Below, one piece after another: positions 36,686-44,033 of a DNA stretch of 64,000 bases; position 1 is the first letter of the stretch, and every line of letters begins with the position of its first letter. The position numbers were made by a program, and so were the translations under genes. A model generated the notes under the pieces. The model ran no database searches and had not been told where the DNA came from. It worked only from the letters and a program-made list of their open reading frames with translations. Origin of the DNA: DASXAI01 sp963728985 (GTDB lineage Bacteria > Actinomycetota > Acidimicrobiia > Acidimicrobiales > Ilumatobacteraceae); NCBI GenBank assembly GCA_963728985.1, contig CAVSME010000001.1, positions 434,001 to 498,000 of the forward strand. Reading direction: 5' to 3'.

Positions 36686-37876
36686 TCAGCGGCGGAGGTT
36701 CTCGACGACCACGGCGATGCCCTGGCCGACGCCGATGCACATCGCCGCCAGGCCGTAGCGGCCGCCCGTGCGGACCAGGTGGTGCACCAGCGTGGTGATG
36801 ATGCGGGCCCCGGAGCAGCCCAGCGGGTGGCCGATGGCGATGGCGCCGCCGAGTGGGTTGACGATGGCCGGGTCGAGCTCGGGCCACTCAGCCAGGCAGG
36901 CCAGCGACTGCGCCGCGAACGCCTCGTTCAGCTCCACCGCGGCCAGCTCGCTCCAGTCCAGGCCGGCGCGGCGCAGGGCGGTGCGGGCCGCCTCCACCGG
37001 TCCGATGCCGTAGAGGGGCGGCTCCACGCCCGCCGTCGCCCGGCTCACCAGCCGGGCCATGGGTGAGCCGGCACCCCGCTCCACTCCATCGGCCGACGCC
37101 AGCACGACGGCGGCGGCGCCGTCGTTGAGCGGGGATGCGTTCCCGGCGGTGACCGTGCCATCGGCGCGGAAGGCCGGGCGCAGGCCGCCCAAGCGCTCCA
37201 ACGACGTCTCGGCCCGGATGCACTCGTCACGCTCGAGCTCCACGCCGGCCACCGGCACCGCCTCGGCGGCGAAGGCCCCGGCCGCCCATGCAGCAGCGGC
37301 CTGCTGGTGCGAGCGCAGCGCGAAGGCGTCCTGCTCGTCCCGGCCGATGCCGTACTTGTCGGCCAGCACCTCGGCCCCTTCACCGAGGGAGATGGTCCAC
37401 GCCGCCGGCATCCGCGGGTTCACCATGCGCCAGCCGAGCGTGGTGCTCCACAGCTGCTCGTGGCCCGTGGGATAGGCCCGCTCCGGCTTGAGCAGCACCC
37501 ACGGCGCCCGGCTCATCGACTCGACGCCACCGGCCAGGGCGACGTCGGCGTCCCCCACGGCGATCGCTCGGCCCGCCTCGATGACCGCTTCCATCCCCGA
37601 GCCGCACAGCCGGTTCACGGTGGCACCCGGCACCGACGGCGGCAGCCCGGCGAGGAGCACGGCCATGCGGGCCACGTTGCGGTTGTCCTCCCCGGCGCCG
37701 TTGGCGTCGCCGAACCAGACGTCGTCGATGTCGGCCGGGTCCAGCTCGGGATGGCGATCCACCACGGCCCGCACCGCGGTGGCGGCCAGGTCGTCGGGCC
37801 GGATGCCGGCCAAGGCGCCTCCCGCCCGACCGATGGGCGTGCGCACCGCATCGCAGACGAACACCTCACGGGTCAT
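36686..37876 (-). CDS. Thiolase, beta-ketoadipyl-CoA type
   Basis: A 396-residue thiolase. The active-site Cys is in VNRLCGSGMEAV, His in NEAFAAQSLACL block context, and the second Cys/His pair in GHPLGCSGARI. VFVCDAVRTPIGRAGGALAG at the N-terminus is typical of PcaF/acetyl-CoA acetyltransferase. As last gene of the hydroquinone operon it would split 3-oxoadipyl-CoA into succinyl-CoA and acetyl-CoA. An AAGGAGA ribosome site precedes ATG 37876. Hairpin copy D lies 13 bases past its stop. Confidence 0.88.
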   Translation of the reverse strand: MTREVFVCDAVRTPIGRAGGALAGIRPDDLAATAVRAVVDRHPELDPADIDDVWFGDANGAGEDNRNVARMAVLLAGLPPSVPGATVNRLCGSGMEAVIEAGRAIAVGDADVALAGGVESMSRAPWVLLKPERAYPTGHEQLWSTTLGWRMVNPRMPAAWTISLGEGAEVLADKYGIGRDEQDAFALRSHQQAAAAWAAGAFAAEAVPVAGVELERDECIRAETSLERLGGLRPAFRADGTVTAGNASPLNDGAAAVVLASADGVERGAGSPMARLVSRATAGVEPPLYGIGPVEAARTALRRAGLDWSELAAVELNEAFAAQSLACLAEWPELDPAIVNPLGGAIAIGHPLGCSGARIITTLVHHLVRTGGRYGLAAMCIGVGQGIAVVVENLRR

Positions 37877-37891
37877 GTCGATCTCCTTGTC

Positions 37892-38962
37892 TCACGCGAT
37901 GGCCGAGGGCCGCTCGCCCCGCCAGGCCTGCTCCAACATCGATCGGACAGCGGCGGCGTCCACCGGCACCGGGTTCACCGTGGTGTCGGCGGCGGCGCGA
38001 GCAGCAGCCTCGTCGAGCCCCTCGTAGGGCATGCCGATGGCGCCCAGGTCGGTCGGCGCGCCGATGGCCACGGCCAGATCGTGCAGCGCGCCGGCGGCGT
38101 CGCCGTCGGCGGCGGCCAACGCCTCGGCCACGCGGTGCATGTCGTCGGGCGCGCCAGGCGTGTTGAAGGCGACGGCGTGCGGCAGCATCACCGCGTTCAC
38201 GTCGCCGTGCACGAGGTCGTACGTGCCGCCGAGCGCGTGGCAGACCTTGTGATGCAGCGCCGTGCCCGTGGCCCCGAGGCAGGCGCCCGCCAGCCACGCG
38301 CCGTAGAGCAGGTCGCTGCGGGCGGCGACGTCGGCGGGATCGGCGATCGCCGGCGGCAGCGCGGCGGCGATGGCACGGACGCCCTCGATGGCCATCAGCG
38401 AGGTGACCGGGTTGTGCCCCGGGCCGTAGAGGGCCTCGACGCAGTGGGCGATGGCGTTGAACGCGCTCGGGCCGGTCACCGACGGCGGCAGCCCGATCGT
38501 GAGCACGGGGTCGTAGACGACGGTGCGGGGCAGCACCACCAGGGAGCGCCCGGTCTCCTTGTGGCGACCGGTCAGGCCGTAGATGGGCGTCATCTCGCTG
38601 CCGGCATAGGTGGTCGGCACGGCCAGGATGGGCACTTCAGCGGTGAGGGCGATGGCCTTTGCCAGCCCGGTCGAGGACCCGCCGCCGATGGTGATCAGGA
38701 GGTCGGCCTCGGCATCAGCCGCCGCCGCCCGCGCCCGCTCCGCCAGCTCGGTCGGCACGTGCTGGGCGACCTCGTCCCAGCGAGCAGCCAGCCGGCCGCC
38801 GAGGCGGGACGCCACATCGTCGGCGATGGCCTTGGCCTGGGCGTCGGCCACGAGGAAGATGCGCCGGCCGCCGAGCCGATCGGCCTCGCCCGGTACCGCA
38901 CCGACGGCGCCGTCACCGAAGACCACCCGCCCGGCCAGCGCGTCGTAGACGAAGTCCTTCAT
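37892..38962 (-). CDS. Maleylacetate reductase
   Basis: A 356-residue iron-type alcohol-dehydrogenase-family enzyme that reduces maleylacetate to 3-oxoadipate with NAD(P)H. MKDFVYDALAGRVVFGDGAV and TIGGGSSTGLAKAIAL (cofactor), plus TALHHKVCHALGG, are hallmarks of MacA/ClcE-type reductases. Gene overlaps the CoA-transferase B gene by four bases (ATGA). In the hydroquinone route it acts after ring cleavage and aldehyde oxidation. Confidence 0.9.
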   Translation of the reverse strand: MKDFVYDALAGRVVFGDGAVGAVPGEADRLGGRRIFLVADAQAKAIADDVASRLGGRLAARWDEVAQHVPTELAERARAAAADAEADLLITIGGGSSTGLAKAIALTAEVPILAVPTTYAGSEMTPIYGLTGRHKETGRSLVVLPRTVVYDPVLTIGLPPSVTGPSAFNAIAHCVEALYGPGHNPVTSLMAIEGVRAIAAALPPAIADPADVAARSDLLYGAWLAGACLGATGTALHHKVCHALGGTYDLVHGDVNAVMLPHAVAFNTPGAPDDMHRVAEALAAADGDAAGALHDLAVAIGAPTDLGAIGMPYEGLDEAAARAAADTTVNPVPVDAAAVRSMLEQAWRGERPSAIA

Positions 38963-39708
38963 GCCGCCCGCAACGCCCGCAGCACGTCGAGCTCCTCCTG
39001 CGTCGGTGGCGGGGTGGTCCCGAGCGCCGCCGCCAGCTGCAGCGGCCACCCGGTGCTGGCCACCGCCTGCTCGGGCGTCACGCCGGGATGCAGCTCCACC
39101 ATGACGAGCTCGTTGGTCACCGGATCGGGCCGGAGGATGCCGAGGTCGGTCACCACGACGGTCGGCCCCTGGCCGCGCAGGCCGAGGCGCTGGCGATCAC
39201 CAGGGCCGCTCCCGAACCCCATGGAGGTGCGGAAGTCGCACTGCTCCACGAAGGCGCGCGCCGTCTGACGCATCACGACGAACACCTCACCGGCCGACGC
39301 CGCGATCTCCGGCGCCCCGCCGGCACCGGGCAGCCGCACCGTCGGCTTCTCGTACGGGCCGATCACCGTGGAGTTGATGTTGCCGAAGCGGTCGATCTGA
39401 GCGGCGCCGAGGAAGCCCAGCGACACCCGGCCGGCCTGGAGCCAGTAGGAGAAGATCTCCGGTACGGACACGACGGCATCGGCCGTCTCCGCCAGCTCGC
39501 CGTCGCCGATCGACAGCGGGAGCCGCCGCGGCTTGGCGCCGATGCAACCGGATTCGTAGATGAGCACGCAGCCGGGCGCGTGGAGGCGGCGGGCGAGGTT
39601 GGCCACCGTGGACGGCAACCCGATGCCCACGAAGCACACCGTGCCGTCGCCCAGCATGCGGGCAGCGGCCACGGTCATCATCTCGTCGGCCGCGTACGCG
39701 TCGCTCAC
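38959..39708 (-). CDS. CoA-transferase subunit B (3-oxoadipate or related)
   Basis: A family I CoA-transferase beta chain. The Glu that forms the CoA thioester is in VLIYESGCIGAKP, and GFLGAAQIDRFGNINSTVIG matches CatJ-type beta subunits. It would move CoA from succinyl-CoA to 3-oxoadipate together with subunit A (40178). The GTG start at 39708 gives a GTGA overlap with the NTF2-like gene; an ATG at 39720 would add four residues and overlap it by 16 nt. Subunits A and B are separated by the NTF2-like gene. Confidence 0.85.
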   Translation of the reverse strand: MSDAYAADEMMTVAAARMLGDGTVCFVGIGLPSTVANLARRLHAPGCVLIYESGCIGAKPRRLPLSIGDGELAETADAVVSVPEIFSYWLQAGRVSLGFLGAAQIDRFGNINSTVIGPYEKPTVRLPGAGGAPEIAASAGEVFVVMRQTARAFVEQCDFRTSMGFGSGPGDRQRLGLRGQGPTVVVTDLGILRPDPVTNELVMVELHPGVTPEQAVASTGWPLQLAAALGTTPPPTQEELDVLRALRAA

Positions 39709-40166
39709 TGCTGCAGCCATGGGTAGCGGGCCGTGTCCTGGGCGGCGTAGTCCGGATCGAGGTAGATGAAGCAGCGCTGGATGAGCCAGTCCCGTACCTC
39801 GAACACGTCGCACCACCGGCCGGCCGCCCACTCGGGCACGCCGGCGCGCCACGGGCCGTCCTTGTGCTCGCCGTGGCTCGTGCCCTCGCACACGAACGTG
39901 TCACCGCCGCCCATGATCCAGTTGAAGTGGCTGTAGTGGTGGACGATCTCGCGCAGCGTGCCGCCGACATCGCCGAACATCCGGCCGATCTCGTCTTTGC
40001 CGTTGGCCAGGCCCCACTTCGGGAAGTACACCTGCGCGTCGTCGGCAAAGAGGTCGAGGATGCTGGCGCCGTCCGCCGTCACCCCGCCGCGGTCGAAGGC
40101 CTTGAGGTACTCCAGCGCGACGGACTTGCGCTGCTCGTCGGTCATGGTCTTGGTCGTGAGGGCCAT
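39705..40166 (-). CDS. NTF2-like / SnoaL-type protein between CoA-transferase genes
   Basis: A 153-residue cone-fold protein: helix SVALEYLKAFDRGG, then DLFADDAQVYFPKWGLANGK and GDTFVCEGTSHGEHKDGPWR. SnoaL-like proteins are small ring-acting enzymes or binding proteins. Catalytic residues cannot be assigned with confidence. It lies inside the operon between CoA-transferase subunits A and B and is translationally coupled to B. A good AGGAGGATC ribosome site precedes ATG 40166. Its position suggests a pathway-specific role, still undescribed. Confidence 0.72.
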   Translation of the reverse strand: MALTTKTMTDEQRKSVALEYLKAFDRGGVTADGASILDLFADDAQVYFPKWGLANGKDEIGRMFGDVGGTLREIVHHYSHFNWIMGGGDTFVCEGTSHGEHKDGPWRAGVPEWAAGRWCDVFEVRDWLIQRCFIYLDPDYAAQDTARYPWLQQ

Positions 40167-40177
40167 GGCGATCCTCC

Positions 40178-41047
40178 TCAGGCGGGGCTCGGGACCGGCG
40201 GGCGGATCCCGGCGCTGCGGCAGTACTCGGCGAAGTCGGCGGTGCCGCGCACATGGCGGTCGATCCACTCGGTGAACGAGTCGCGCTCGCGGGCGATGTC
40301 GTCCCAGGCGCGGTACCAGTCGTTGTCGCGCACGCCGTAGCCCATGGCGAAGCTCGGGTGGGCACCGCCGGGCACTTCGCACACGGCATCGATCACCCAT
40401 GAGGGCAGCACGACGGCGTTGGGCGTGGGGACGAGGATGTCGACGATCTCCTCCACCGTCACGATGGCGTGGCGCGACGCCAGCACGGCCTCCTTCTGCA
40501 CACCGACGAGCCCGAACAGCTGCACGTTGCCCTGGCGGTCAGCCCGCTGCGCGTGGATCACCGCGACGTCAGGTCGCATCGCCGGCACGGCGGTGAGCAC
40601 CTCGCCCGTGAACGGGCACGTGATGGGGGCGATCGTCGCCGTGTGATCGACCAGATCGGTGCCGGCGTACCCGCGCAGCACGGCGAAGGGCAACCCCGAC
40701 GCGCCGGCCACGTAGCGGGCGGCCATGCCGGCATGGCTGTGCTCCTCGATGGCCAGCGGGACGGGCCAGTCATGCTCGACGGCGTCACGGAAGCGATAGA
40801 GCGAGCCCACGCCGGGGTTGCCGCCCCAGGAGAACACGAGGCCGTCGGCGCAACCGGCCCCGATCAACTGGTCGTAGATCACGTCCGGCGTCATGCGCAC
40901 CAGCCGCAGGTGACGGCGGCCCTGGCGGATCAGCTCGTGACCGGCGGCGTGGGGGATCAGGTGGGTGAACCCCTCCATGGCCACGGTGTCGCCGTCGTGC
41001 ACGAAGGCGGCCACCGCCTCCCGCAGGGTCGTCAGCTCGGCCACCAT
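40178..41047 (-). CDS. CoA-transferase subunit A (3-oxoadipate or related)
   Basis: A 289-residue alpha subunit of a family I CoA-transferase. VHDGDTVAMEGFTHLIPHAA carries the glycine-rich family start. VIHAQRADRQGNVQLFGLVG and GLVFSWGGNPGVGSL match the CatI/glutaconate-CoA-transferase-like branch rather than SCOT-like PcaI. It pairs with subunit B at 38959. Seven bases separate it from the dioxygenase large subunit gene. Confidence 0.86.
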   Translation of the reverse strand: MVAELTTLREAVAAFVHDGDTVAMEGFTHLIPHAAGHELIRQGRRHLRLVRMTPDVIYDQLIGAGCADGLVFSWGGNPGVGSLYRFRDAVEHDWPVPLAIEEHSHAGMAARYVAGASGLPFAVLRGYAGTDLVDHTATIAPITCPFTGEVLTAVPAMRPDVAVIHAQRADRQGNVQLFGLVGVQKEAVLASRHAIVTVEEIVDILVPTPNAVVLPSWVIDAVCEVPGGAHPSFAMGYGVRDNDWYRAWDDIARERDSFTEWIDRHVRGTADFAEYCRSAGIRPPVPSPA

Positions 41048-41053
41048 CGCCGC

Positions 41054-42037
41054 CTAGAAGTCGACGGGCACGGTGGGAGCCTGGCCCGACGCGATCAGCT
41101 CGGGCAGCTCCGGCGACGCGTTCTCCCACACGAGCAGCATCGACCGCTTCGGCGAGAAGCCTTGGTGGCGGATGTCGCCCGGCATGGCGGCGACGTCGCC
41201 CGCTCGCATCACCACCTTCGCCCGCGCCGCGCCCGTGTCGCGGTCCTCGACCTGCCAGTGGATGACGTCGGACAGCTGCACGAACCACTCGACCCTGTCG
41301 TTGCCGTGGATGACAGGAAGGATGTACTCCTCGGTCGTCGGGCAGTAGAGGCTGGCCTGGCACACGCTCACGACCGACGGGTTCCACGTCACGTCCGAGC
41401 GGCTCAGGTAGGCGAACAGGTTGAACGCGCAGACCTCGTCCTCGAAGCCGGGCTCGGCCTCGATCGTGGGCTCGTCTTGCGTGACGTCGGCGAACATGCG
41501 GTTGATGGGATGCGTGGCGTCGGTGCGCAAGGGCTCGTCGCCGGGCACGCCCACCATGCGCGAGGCCAGAACCCGACGGCGGGTCACGGCGGCGGTGTTG
41601 CTCCCCTGCTTCTCGCCGAAGGGCTTGCCCGTCTCGGCAGGGCTGGCGAACGGGTCGAAGTCGGCCGTCGTCCAGTCGTCGAGCATCGCCTTGAACGTCT
41701 CGCGGATCAGAGGCGTGTCGAAGTTCTCGAGGTGGTCCAGCTCGGCCTTGCGATAGGCGTCGTTGTACCGGCCGGCGAACAGGTCGACGGTGCCGTAGTG
41801 GTTCACCGTGCCGACCACGCCGTCGAAGTTGACGGTGCCGTAGAAGAAGTCCCACGCCACGTCGCGCTGCAACGAGCGCAGGAACGAATCGACGCTCATC
41901 ACGTGGCTGCCGGTGGGCCAGCTGACGTGGGCGAAGAACTCGTCGCGGCGGAAGGCGAACCCGCCGATGGAGAACTCGCGGTAGCCGAACTCGTTCGGCT
42001 CCGATGACGTGACGGCCTGGGTGTCCGTGGCGCTCAT
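41054..42037 (-). CDS. hapD: Hydroquinone 1,2-dioxygenase large subunit (HapD/PnpD type)
   Basis: A 327-residue large subunit of the two-component hydroquinone dioxygenase. The block DFFYGTVNFDGVVGTVNHYG and LFAYLSRSDVTWNPS are characteristic. The iron ligands of PnpD (His, Asn, Glu, His with spacing 2, 4 and 41, as I recall from the structure) are all present here as H244, N246, E250 and H291, in IHGNDRVEW and DIRHQGFSP. It opens hydroquinone to 4-hydroxymuconic semialdehyde. It is 11 nt downstream of the small subunit gene. Confidence 0.9.
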   Translation of the reverse strand: MSATDTQAVTSSEPNEFGYREFSIGGFAFRRDEFFAHVSWPTGSHVMSVDSFLRSLQRDVAWDFFYGTVNFDGVVGTVNHYGTVDLFAGRYNDAYRKAELDHLENFDTPLIRETFKAMLDDWTTADFDPFASPAETGKPFGEKQGSNTAAVTRRRVLASRMVGVPGDEPLRTDATHPINRMFADVTQDEPTIEAEPGFEDEVCAFNLFAYLSRSDVTWNPSVVSVCQASLYCPTTEEYILPVIHGNDRVEWFVQLSDVIHWQVEDRDTGAARAKVVMRAGDVAAMPGDIRHQGFSPKRSMLLVWENASPELPELIASGQAPTVPVDF

Positions 42038-42048
42038 GGCTGTCCCTT

Positions 42049-42546
42049 TCAGCTCAGGCAGATCTCGGCCCAGCGCTCGACGGTGTCGTCGCCGAGGATG
42101 GTCTGGAGCAGGATCACGCCGGGACGGTCGGTGTGGAAGCGGTAGGCGGCATTGGCGGGCAGGAGCACCATGTGCCCCCGCCGGGCGACGATGCGGCCCA
42201 TCGAAGTGCCCGCAGGCTCGCCGGCGATGCGCACCGAGCCCTGCTTGTCGGCCGGCACGGCCGGCGTGTCGAGGCGGACCAGGCGGACCTCGACCTCCCC
42301 GTCGAGCACGAGGGCGAACTCGTCGTGGGCGCAGGTGCGCCAGTCGGACGTGCCGTCGGCCCGCAGTGCCTCCAGCACGTACTGCATGTTCTTGCCCACC
42401 GCCACCTTCTCGTACGGCGCCGCTGCGGACGCGACCTCGAAGATGTTGGAGAAGGCGTAGCGCTTCGGGTCGTCATCGATCAGATCGATGCCACCCTTCT
42501 CGTAGTCGGTCAACGACCCGAACTTCGTGGCGTACTGCACCGGCAT
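42049..42546 (-). CDS. hapC: Hydroquinone 1,2-dioxygenase small subunit (HapC/PnpC type)
   Basis: A 165-residue cupin-fold small subunit, starting MPVQYATKFGSLTDYEKGGI. YAFSNIFEVASAAAPYEKV and the beta-rich C-terminal MVLLPANAAYRFHTD match HapC-type proteins. It supports the large subunit rather than binding the catalytic iron. First gene of the operon. The divergent IclR gene begins 95 nt upstream, with a possible operator between. Confidence 0.88.
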   Translation of the reverse strand: MPVQYATKFGSLTDYEKGGIDLIDDDPKRYAFSNIFEVASAAAPYEKVAVGKNMQYVLEALRADGTSDWRTCAHDEFALVLDGEVEVRLVRLDTPAVPADKQGSVRIAGEPAGTSMGRIVARRGHMVLLPANAAYRFHTDRPGVILLQTILGDDTVERWAEICLS

Positions 42547-42570
42547 CCCCCCGAACGTGCTTGCGTGCGA

Positions 42571-42606
42571 TGTTCGCTATCCGTACAGTTGTGCGTACTT
42601 CGAACA
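42571..42606. promoter_or_regulatory. Candidate IclR operator between hapC and the regulator
   Basis: TGTTCG at 42571 is repeated inverted as CGAACA at 42601. Inside lie two GTAC tetramers (42583 and 42594). It sits in the 94-nt divergent intergenic region, where an IclR protein would be expected to bind. Confidence 0.45.
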
Positions 42607-42640
42607 AGTATCGAGCGGGAGGGCGGCTACGTCAAGCGAC

Positions 42641-43420
42641 GTGTCGGCAGGTGACAGGACGCGCGACGGCGACTTCGTGCAATCGCTCGAACGCGGCCTC
42701 GCCGTGTTGCGGGCCTTCGACGCCGAGCACGCGGCGCTGACGCTCTCGGACGTGGCCCGCATCACCGGACTCACCCGGGCCACGGCGCGCCGCCTCCTGT
42801 TGACGTTCGTCAGCCTCGGCTACATGCGCTGCGACGATCGCCGGTTCGAGCTCACGCCGAAGGTGCTCGACATCGGGCACTCATATGTGTCGTCGCTGCA
42901 GCTGGCCGACATCGCCCAGCCGTTCATGGAGGCGATGTCGGAGCAGGTCCACGAATCGGTCTCGTGCGCCGTGCTCGACGGGGAGGAGATCGTGTACGTG
43001 GCCCGGGTGCCCACGACGCGGATCATGACGATCTCGCTCGCCCTCGGCTCCCGCCTGCCGGCATGGTGCACGTCGCTCGGGCGGGTGCTGCTGGCCGATC
43101 TACCAGGCCCCGAGCTCGACGCCTACCTCGCCCGGGTCCGGCCCGTGCGGCGCACGTCCCGCACGATCACCGACCCGGAGCAGCTGCGCGCTGCCCTCGC
43201 CGACGCCCGGCGCCAGGGGTGGGCGATGGTGGACCAGGAGCTGGAGGACGGCGTGCGCAGCATCGCCACGGCGCTGCGGGGTCGCGACGGGCGGGCGGTG
43301 GCCGCCCTCAACTGCTCGACCCACGCCGGCCGGGTGGGACTGCGGGAGCTGCGCACCGAGTTCGTGCCCGCGCTCCTCGCCACCGCCGGCGAGATCAACA
43401 CCCGCCTCGCCGCCCGCTGA
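42641..43420 (+). CDS. IclR-family regulator of the hydroquinone operon
   Basis: A 259-residue PcaR/PobR-type IclR protein. The helix-turn-helix is ALTLSDVARITGLTRATARR at about residues 30-50, followed by FELTPKVLDIGHSYVSS. The effector domain has SLALGSRLPAWCTSLGRVLL and MVDQELEDGVRSIATALRG. IclR members of this branch usually activate beta-ketoadipate pathway genes in response to a pathway acid. GTG 42641 is chosen over a longer upstream frame; a TACGTC box seven bases upstream is a weak promoter candidate. Confidence 0.88.
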   Translation: MSAGDRTRDGDFVQSLERGLAVLRAFDAEHAALTLSDVARITGLTRATARRLLLTFVSLGYMRCDDRRFELTPKVLDIGHSYVSSLQLADIAQPFMEAMSEQVHESVSCAVLDGEEIVYVARVPTTRIMTISLALGSRLPAWCTSLGRVLLADLPGPELDAYLARVRPVRRTSRTITDPEQLRAALADARRQGWAMVDQELEDGVRSIATALRGRDGRAVAALNCSTHAGRVGLRELRTEFVPALLATAGEINTRLAAR

Positions 43421-43435
43421 CCGTCCGCATTCTTT

Positions 43436-43491
43436 CGCGCAGCCTGAGCACTTTTTACCGCGCCAGCGGTACCACGTGTTCAGCCTGCGCG
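43436..43491. terminator. 56-nt double palindrome between converging genes
   Basis: Outer arms CGCGCAGCCTGAGCAC (from 43436) and GTGTTCAGCCTGCGCG (to 43491) pair with two mismatches. Inner stem TACCGC-GCCA-GCGGTA (43456-43471). A TTTTT run lies between. It overlaps the last codons of the gene at 43480, so it fits a bidirectional terminator for the IclR gene and that gene. Confidence 0.6.
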
Positions 43492-44019
43492 CTTGGGGGC
43501 GGCCCAGGGTGGGGGCGCCGGGTCGGGCGAGCGGGGGGCGTCCGGCCGATGGGTGGCCGGCGAGCCGATGACCATGGCGGTGAGCTGGGCGACGAGATCG
43601 GCGACATCGGGCGCCGCCGGCAGCCGGCAGCGCAGGTCGGTGATCCCCGCGTGGGCCAGCGCCGCCACCGCCGCCTGGCCATCTTCCAGCCGCCCCACGA
43701 CATCGCCGGTGAACGCCGGATCCATGGCGGCGCGGGCGTGGGCCTCGGCGGCGGTGCGTCCGATGGACACGCCGATCGTGCGGCGCGCCGGGTCGTCGGG
43801 GTCGAGGACGGCCACGACCGCCCGCGACACCATGCCCGCCATCGCCTCGGCGATCGCCGGCGTGGGCGCCCACACGACGTCGATGCCGGCCCGGTCGCAC
43901 AACGTGGCCAACAGCTGCGCCGAGCCGATGTCGTCGGGCAGCACGACGCCGAGGCGCACGAGCCGGCCGGCCGGGGGTTCGATGGGCAGGGGTTCGATGG
44001 GCTCAGACGCGTCCGACAC
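43480..44019 (-). CDS. Short LLM-like protein (degenerate)
   Basis: A 179-residue protein. RLVRLGVVLPDDIGSAQLL resembles the first strand of LLM oxidoreductases. RTIGVSIGRTAAEAHARA followed by GITDLRCRLPAAPDVADLVA resembles their C-terminal part, but the central barrel is missing. The N-terminus has the repeat EPIEPLPIEPP from a 14-15 bp tandem DNA repeat (43976-44004). It may be a decayed enzyme or a regulatory remnant. GTG 44019. It is divergent from the VWA gene, with 14 nt between starts. Confidence 0.5.
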   Translation of the reverse strand: MSDASEPIEPLPIEPPAGRLVRLGVVLPDDIGSAQLLATLCDRAGIDVVWAPTPAIAEAMAGMVSRAVVAVLDPDDPARRTIGVSIGRTAAEAHARAAMDPAFTGDVVGRLEDGQAAVAALAHAGITDLRCRLPAAPDVADLVAQLTAMVIGSPATHRPDAPRSPDPAPPPWAAPKRAG

Positions 44020-44021
44020 CG

Positions 44022-44027
44022 TACGCT
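44022..44027 (+). promoter_or_regulatory. -10 box TACGCT for the VWA gene
   Basis: TACGCT, six bases, GTG 44034. Confidence 0.5.
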
Positions 44028-44033
44028 GCCGCC

